Part shown: piece after piece, positions 58,821 through 64,000 of the stretch
Layout: each line of letters opens with the position of its first letter
Numbering within the stretch: position 1 is the stretch's first letter
Assembly: GCF_034702125.1 (NCBI RefSeq)
Contig: NC_085875.1
Location: 21,820,652 to 21,884,651 of the forward strand
Reading direction: 5' to 3'
Length of the DNA: 64,000 nt
DNA from: Engraulis encrasicolus
Taxonomy: Eukaryota; Chordata; Actinopteri; Clupeiformes; Engraulidae
Translations under genes and position numbers: made by a program
Notes under the pieces: model-generated
What the model was told of the DNA's origin: nothing
Seen by the model: the letters and a program-made list of their open reading frames with translations, nothing else
Database searches by the model: none

Positions 58821-59073
58821 GTTCTTACGCCTCGATGTCGGAACAGAGTCCCATGGAGGTTAGCGGTAGACTGAGCGAAAGCCGGCTGTTTACAAAATCT
58901 TTGAGCGGAAGTATGTAGGATGGCGGATGTGGGGAGCGTGATTCACGAGCGAGAGCCTCGCGAGAGTAAGCCTGAGCCTTGGCGCATAAACATACGTCAT
59001 TCCAAAAGGTTACTGATTGGTTAAGGGAACGCCAAAGTCAACAAAGTCAACAGTCGGCTATTCGCCCAGGCTA

Positions 59074-59082
59074 ATGTAAATC
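59074..59082. other. Target-site duplication, right copy
   Basis: ATGTAAATC, directly after the inverted terminal TCGCCCAGGCTA. Confidence 0.85.
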
Positions 59083-60261
59083 CACCATTTGGATAACAGC
59101 AACTCTCCTTCACTGCCCAGCAGCAGCAGCGCTGCACGAGTGACAGGAGATCTTTCTTTCTCTCCGTCTGCCAAAACGCTGCAGCCCGCCCCCCTCAGCA
59201 CTGTCTGCTCATTGGTTCACAGACTTATTCTCCAGTTCACAACAACATTATTATTGGCTCAAAGGCTTGGCTGTCGTCGCTGTCTGGAGGAGTCCTGTCA
59301 CAGCGCTTTGTTGAGTTTAGCGACTTCATAAAAAATATCTCGATATTGCAAAATTACTCATCGTCAAAACAACATTCACGATAATTTCGCAGACGATATG
59401 TATCGCCCACCCTTACTGAGTAGGCTAACATCCTTACTCAGATCCTTGCAAATTACCCCCAAACTCTGATCGGATCCAATACCCTGGGATTTTGAAGTTT
59501 GATCGCCGGCAAGATAAGTTGAATTGTAATGCTGTTTATGTTTTCTCCCCCATGAAAACGAATTTTCTGGAGCTTGCCGTCAACCATATGCTAGCCTACT
59601 AGCTATGTGGCTACGTAAACACGGCATTCCATATGGATCACCAGTTATGGATCAGGCATTGGGTTATTGGATTTTGTTACCGAGCTTGGGTTAAATTACT
59701 TTCGGAACTTGTTAATCTTTCTGCGTGTTACTGAAGACCACGGTGCTTTCATGTATGCAAAGGCATTCGGCTATAACTTGCAGAGCAAACTTTGCTGTGA
59801 GCCTGTGAAGCCCTGGACGTAAATGCGTGTTTTGATTGGCCAAGGTAGTCAGACAGGAGGTATGTCAAGACAGCTGAGCAGGACAACACGAAGCTGAGGT
59901 TTTGTGCCAGTTATAATTTCATATCAATACCAACTGATCCCCTTCTAAAAGCGTGACATTCTGAAACAGCGCTTGGCTGACAAAAACCTTATTATCTCAG
60001 TTTCTTGCAGAATTTTGCAGAATTCGGGAGGTACCCGCATCGGTTTAACTTAGGTTTGCTTGGCAATAAAAGCTCATAGAGACACACGGTTTTCACCCAC
60101 GACAAGGGCAAAGTCTCCACTTTCAAACGAGCCATAACATGTTTCAGTGGCACCATCACATAATATTCTGTGACTCTACAAAAAACGTCAAAAAAGGGCT
60201 TAGAACGCCGGTATTCTACGACATAATTCCGTAAGCACCGCCGGTATTCAATGTGTTAAGT
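59083..60261. other. Gene-free stretch
   Basis: Around 59330-59415 the text CGATAATTTCGCAGACGATATG...CGCCCACCCTTA resembles the end of a common fish hAT family (GGGTGGGCGATA). The rest has no recognised feature. Confidence 0.45.
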
Positions 60262-60264
60262 TAA

Positions 60265-60996
60265 AGCTGGGATTACACTGTGCGACTTTTGCCCCGATTT
60301 GGCACTCGCACGACTTTTTGAGAGTCGGGCCGATTTCTTGCTCAATCGCAGGTCAATCGTGAGTCTCGCATCGTGCAGTGTACATGGGGTAACGACAAGC
60401 GATTTCGCCTCACGATCGTGCAATCGCAGGGTCGCAAGAAAATCAAAACGGTTTGAAATTCTGGTCGTGGCTCGTGCGTAAATCGCACAGTTAAAGCAGT
60501 GCTACGACCCGATTTGACACTTCACATGCACAAATTGATAGGGCCGTGTGATTCGCTGTTGAGCGCGACATCATCTCCACCTCAGGTGCGCATGTTCCTT
60601 CCTCTGCAGACCACGGAAACATGCCTGTCGCGTCGTACAGTGGAAGCATTTTGCTCGCATCCGACTGAAGGCCCGTGTATTGTGAGGACTTGAGTCGTGA
60701 GCTGTGAACTTTTAAACAGTGAAATTCCATCGTGCAGTGTGAGCAGAAGTTTAAGACCCACGAGTGAAAATATCGCACATTGTATGCCCGGCAGTGTTGC
60801 CAGAGGCTACTTGGGATGAGCGTCGGCGGGCAAAAACGGAAAAAATTGGCCATTTGGCGTTTTTTAAGCCGTTTTGGGCCCATAGAAGTCAATGTAATTT
60901 TTTGAATTTGGGTGGAATTTAGCGCATTTTGGCGGTTTTTGAGAACCTTTTGGGCGGGATTTGGTCAGACACATCTGGCAACACTGATGCCCAGCT
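60265..60996. mobile_element. Harbinger-type MITE, copy 3, itself interrupted
   Basis: It starts AGCTGGGATTACACTGTGCGA and ends GTATGCCC...AGCT with the terminal part displaced by a nested hAT MITE (60792-60986). TAA flanks it (60262-60264 and 60997-60999). It is the inverted relative of 42,070-42,607, with long near-identical segments. Confidence 0.85.
60792..60986. mobile_element. hAT MITE, 195 bp, nested in the Harbinger MITE
   Basis: It starts CAGTGTTGCCAGAGG and ends ATCTGGCAACACTG. ATGCCCGG (60784-60791) and ATGCCCAG (60987-60994) flank it, 7 of 8 identical. It shares its head with the lone end at 28718 and with the 34,583-35,540 element's right end. Confidence 0.85.
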
Positions 60997-61272
60997 TAAG
61001 TCATGGTCCTCAACACCGCAGGAAAGCACTTTTGTCACGTGCCTAGGGGGCTGTTCCAATGTCCGTACTTTCCGCACTGTGTTTGGGTACGCAGGGCGGT
61101 TCCATTTCTAATCGCGGTTGTGAAGTGTACTGTAAAGTGCCCGGATAACGCCCTCAGATCGGCCATTTTTCGGTGTGGATAATTGTACACTTTTCGCACT
61201 CAACGGTCGCCATATTGTCTACGTAGCGGAAGTTACGTCCGACAATGACCCGCGAAGTTACGAAAATAAAAC

Positions 61273-64000
61273 ATGGCGGACGAAGCGACAACGGCGAGTC
61301 CCAACTCGTACAGATGTAAGTTTACAATGTTTGCACATCATTGGCAATTTGTTCCGTGATAAAATGTGCACAAAACACATATATACACATTTAACACATT
61401 TATATGAGTCACTTTGTCGCCTTGTTGTTAACTTAACTGTGTACCCTAGGACCATGCTAGCTTGAAGCCGGACCATCGTAGCCTACTTAAAAACAACTAT
61501 AATGTTGATAATGCAATACAACATGTTAATGTAGCGCAGCATCAAAAGTAGTGGTCTCAAAAACGCTCAAAATACACAAACACATGAATACATCAGCCCT
61601 GGAGGCTGCCTTTCAGCTTGTTGTAACTGAATACAGATCGATTAACATGACGTTACGATATAGGTAGAGCTCTATCGGTAGATAACAATGATTGAACTGT
61701 CAGCAGTTAATAGAAGTTGTACTCGATTCCTCGATGTACTTTCGAAACGACGATTTCTTTCTGTTCAGGGACAGACGACGACACCGCACACTTCATTCGG
61801 TGGAGGGTGGCCAATAAATCGGTCTTCACCGGAGGCCGGACAACCAATGTGGCTGGGTACAAGTAAGGGCAGATGAGATGATGCTTTGCTTTTCGTTCTA
61901 TCTGTTGAATAGAGCTGGTAGCATTATCTGTAGCCCTAGTATAAGCTACCAATCTTATATTTAAATGCACAACCCTGATCCCACTTACTAATCATCACTG
62001 GCTGTGTGTGTGTTTTTTTTTGTCCATGTTATGATGACCAGCATGTACCTCGAGGAGAGAGGGCTACAGGGCAAACTTACGACCCACTTCTTGAAAAAGA
62101 AGTGGGAAAACCTTAAAGTGTACCTCCGGGATTTTGGACACCAGGCCTCATTTCCGAGTCAGCCAGGGTGTAAACAATGTGTCCAGAACGTTTTTTTCAC
62201 ATTCCATGCAGTCCTTGTGAATTCTCATATCCATGTTGCTAAGCTAGCGCAAGTGGACGGGAATGGTAGTAGCCTGCCCCCAAAAATAGTCTTATCCCGT
62301 TTAAACAACATTCAAAACAAAACCGTTATTATACCATACTGCAAGTGTAAATGTTTGCCTTAGTAGAATGAAGTTTGAAATTAAACCAACCTTGCACTGC
62401 GTGGATTTTGCCATGTTGAGAGACTATTTTCTCGGGGTCGGCGGAATTTTACTTTGCTCTCTTCAGTTGTGATGTAGCCCACCCACCCACTGCAGGGACC
62501 CGCAAGGGACATTGCAAATCAAGGCTAGTTCTACAACTGCTTTCGGATCGAATAGTGGATTAAAACCCAACGACATCGCACCATGGTACATCAATGTGTA
62601 TATACCAACTGCAATAATAAAGCCCACAGATGGGTATCGGCAAGTTTCCATTGGTTTCCGTGAAAGATGTTGAAAGAACCAAACTCTGGCTCCTGGCTGC
62701 AGGGCTACATCAACAAACCGATGGAGACGCTCCGTAAGCTACCCCGGTGCTTTGCAGTGACCATTTCAGTCCCGACGACTTCACAAAGTCCTTCTCGAAG
62801 TCTAATACCTACACGGAAAACTCTAAAAGTGTCCGCAGTGCCAACCGCATTCCCAGATCTACATTTTGTGGCGCGCACCAACAGTCTCCGAAGAACAGGT
62901 TTGTTATGCTTTCTGCTTCTATGATGGTAGCCCAGTGGTATGGCTTCGCCTATGTTAGCCAAAACTTGGGCTAGAAGTTACCCTTTTGGATTGGCATGTT
63001 GTAATGCTTTACTGTTATTTTGTGTAATTGCTGTGACAAATGGCATTAGGCCTAGACATGACTTGCCGTATTCCTATGGATTCATAAGTTACGCAACGCT
63101 ATGTGATCTGGCTTGACATTGTGGAATATGTCACTCGTAACTCTAGTTATTATAGGGAATGTTTTTTTTTGTGAAGAGATGGAATGGAAGGATGAAAGGG
63201 ATTTAGAAGAGATGGGTGCACTGTTCTGTTCGCCAACATCTAATGCTCTGTAGACACACGGGTCATCTAGTAACAACTAAACATTGTCATGGCAATGTTA
63301 CGAAAGGTTGACAAAGTCGGACAGAAAGCATTACTCTTGGTGTTTGCGAGCGAGGTCAGGGAGAGGGGAAAACCGTTCAGTTTTACAAACTTCAAAGATG
63401 TTGGAGTTCGCTCTATGGAAAAGTTATGGATGTGTCAAACGAAGCTAGGATTTGTACTAGGAATATCACTCCGCGGCTGTCAAGCTTTCAAACCGGAACA
63501 CAAATTGCTGATGGTGATCAAACATGATTGCAATGTTGGTTTAATTTCAAACTTCATTCTATCAAGACAAGTATTTACACTTGCAGTCTGGCATAATAAT
63601 GGGGTTGTTTTGAATGTTGTTGCAACTGGATAAGACTATTTTTGGGGGCAGGCTACTACCATTCCCGTCCACTTGCGCTAGCTTAGCAACATGGATATGA
63701 GAATTCACAAGGACTGCATGGAATGTGAAAAAAACGTTCTGGACACATTGTTTACACCCTGGCTGACTCGGAAATGAGGCCTGGTGTCCAAAATCCCGGA
63801 GGTACACTTTAAGCAAAAGTACAAGGTAAGTAGGACCACTGCTGTGTCCTGGAAGTGGTTTGATATTATGCATGAGGTGCTGGGGGGGTTGCCTTCCACG
63901 ACTCCCCCGGTCCTCTTTGCCACCACATCCAGGAGCCAGGACACAGTGGTGGACACCCCCTCCTCTGCCGTTAGGGTAGAGGAGGAGGAGGAGGATGAGG
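61273..64000 (+). CDS. Myb/SANT-like DNA-binding gene, partial, interrupted
   Basis: Exon 1 (61273-61315, ATGGCGGACGAAG) and exon 2 (61769-61862) join in phase to give WTDDDTAHFIRWRVANKSVF. Exon 3 starts at 62042 and reads MYLEERGLQGKLTTHFLKKK then WENL. It is broken by the Kolobok-like element after TTAA and resumes at 63813 (KQKYK, then SWKWFDIMHEVLGG, then Ser/Thr-rich and Glu-rich text to the window edge). W..D.T..FI..R and KKKWENLKQKYK are typical of the Myb/SANT-like (trihelix) domain of fish multi-copy genes. After KYK a consensus donor GTAAGT is present, yet the open frame runs on through it; relatives have about 12 more residues there. It may be a host gene or a transposon accessory protein. 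The stop lies outside the window. Confidence 0.75.
62117..63808. mobile_element. Kolobok-like element, 1,692 bp, ~280-bp TIRs
   Basis: TTAA lies outside both ends (62113-62116 and 63809-63812). The left 62117-62396 and right about 63528-63808 are inverted repeats, nearly identical for the outer 180 bp, starting AGTGTACCTCCGGGATTTTG. A THAP-domain remnant sits inside. TTAA plus THAP is the Kolobok pattern. The high TIR identity suggests a recent insertion. It splits the Myb/SANT-like exon, whose frame reads through when TTAA is counted once (NLKQK). Confidence 0.88.
62583..62960 (+). pseudogene. THAP-domain remnant inside the Kolobok-like element
   Basis: ATG at 62583 starts MVHQCVYTNCNNKAHRW (C-x4-C). 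FHWFP is followed by a stop. Another frame gives DVERTKLWLLAAGL, a third METLRKLPRCF, and then LCSDHFSPDDFTKS (C-x2-H). These are the parts of a THAP zinc finger in order, needing at least two frameshifts. The rest of a Kolobok transposase is not recognisable. Confidence 0.7.

Larger units (their letters stand above)
43961..59073. mobile_element. 15.1-kb DNA transposon: RecQ-like helicase + DUF6589
   Basis: The left end TAGCCTGGCGA is inverted at the right as TCGCCCAGGCTA (one extra G), and a perfect 9-bp direct repeat ATGTAAATC lies directly outside (43952-43960 and 59074-59082). Between them are only two genes, convergent: a RecQ-like helicase (+) and a DUF6589-type protein (-). Both start within about 250 bp of an end and finish about 1.65 kb apart. 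Three later insertions (46017-47016, 49563-50253, 50530-54390) account for about 5.6 kb including duplicated targets, leaving an ancestral length of about 9.5 kb. A transposase plus SF2 helicase is the layout I recall for the AcademH lineage of Academ transposons. That assignment, and whether 9-bp duplications fit it, need checking. The short TIR is the weakest part of the evidence; the duplication is the strongest. Confidence 0.8.

Noticed and set aside
60499..60892. 133-codon minus-strand open frame
   Set aside because: It spans the Harbinger MITE and the nested hAT MITE, with no domain.

Overview
This window looks like ray-finned fish (teleost) nuclear DNA. It has split genes with GT/AG introns, long (AC)n, (GT)n, (GA)n and (GATA)n microsatellites, and a very dense mix of DNA transposons typical of fish (hAT, PIF/Harbinger, piggyBac, Kolobok, Tc1/mariner, DIRS). 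There is no sign of bacterial gene organisation. The species cannot be fixed from sequence alone. No ordinary conserved host gene is visible complete. Nearly all coding sequence belongs to mobile elements, to multi-copy fish families, or to a retrocopy.

Layout. 0-3.3 kb: remnant of a multi-copy transposase-like family followed by a decayed DIRS retroelement. 3.3-9 kb: microsatellites and small non-autonomous elements. 9.2-11 kb: a Harbinger transposase split by a 385-bp hAT MITE whose twin lies at 20.2 kb. 12.8-15.1 kb: a piggyBac-like element (TTAA ends) with a mariner-like long-TIR element inside. 15-20 kb: microsatellites and MITEs. 21.5 kb: a THAP-domain exon. 24.2-26.9 kb: an element with inverted arrays of ~170-bp repeats. 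27-28.5 kb: foldback elements. 30-34.6 kb: a ZMYM1-like hAT-family pseudogene broken by two 1,478-bp elements in opposite orientation, each carrying tRNA-like A/B-box pairs. 37.8-38.9 kb: a HECT-like gene with one frameshift. 39.7-43.2 kb: an integrase-core (D,D,E) pseudogene split by a Harbinger MITE; its intron holds an intronless p53 retrocopy with poly(A) and a 14-bp target duplication.

The centrepiece is 43,961-59,073. A RecQ-like helicase gene (+) and a DUF6589-type gene (-) are arranged tail to tail and bounded by a short inverted repeat (TAGCCTGG...) and a perfect 9-bp target duplication (ATGTAAATC). I read this as one 15.1-kb DNA transposon. It is most like the helicase-encoding lineage I know as AcademH, a classification recalled from the literature and not checked. 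Three later insertions break its genes: a 1,000-bp hAT element in the helicase, and a 3.86-kb piggyBac element plus a 691-bp foldback element in the DUF6589 gene. Each has exact target duplications. Without them the spliced frames are uninterrupted (576 and 943 codons before stop), so the host element was probably coding-competent when it was hit.

From 60 kb to the end: another Harbinger MITE with a hAT MITE inside it, and the first three exons of a Myb/SANT-like gene that runs off the right edge. Its third exon is split by a Kolobok-like element (TTAA target, ~280-bp TIRs, THAP remnant).
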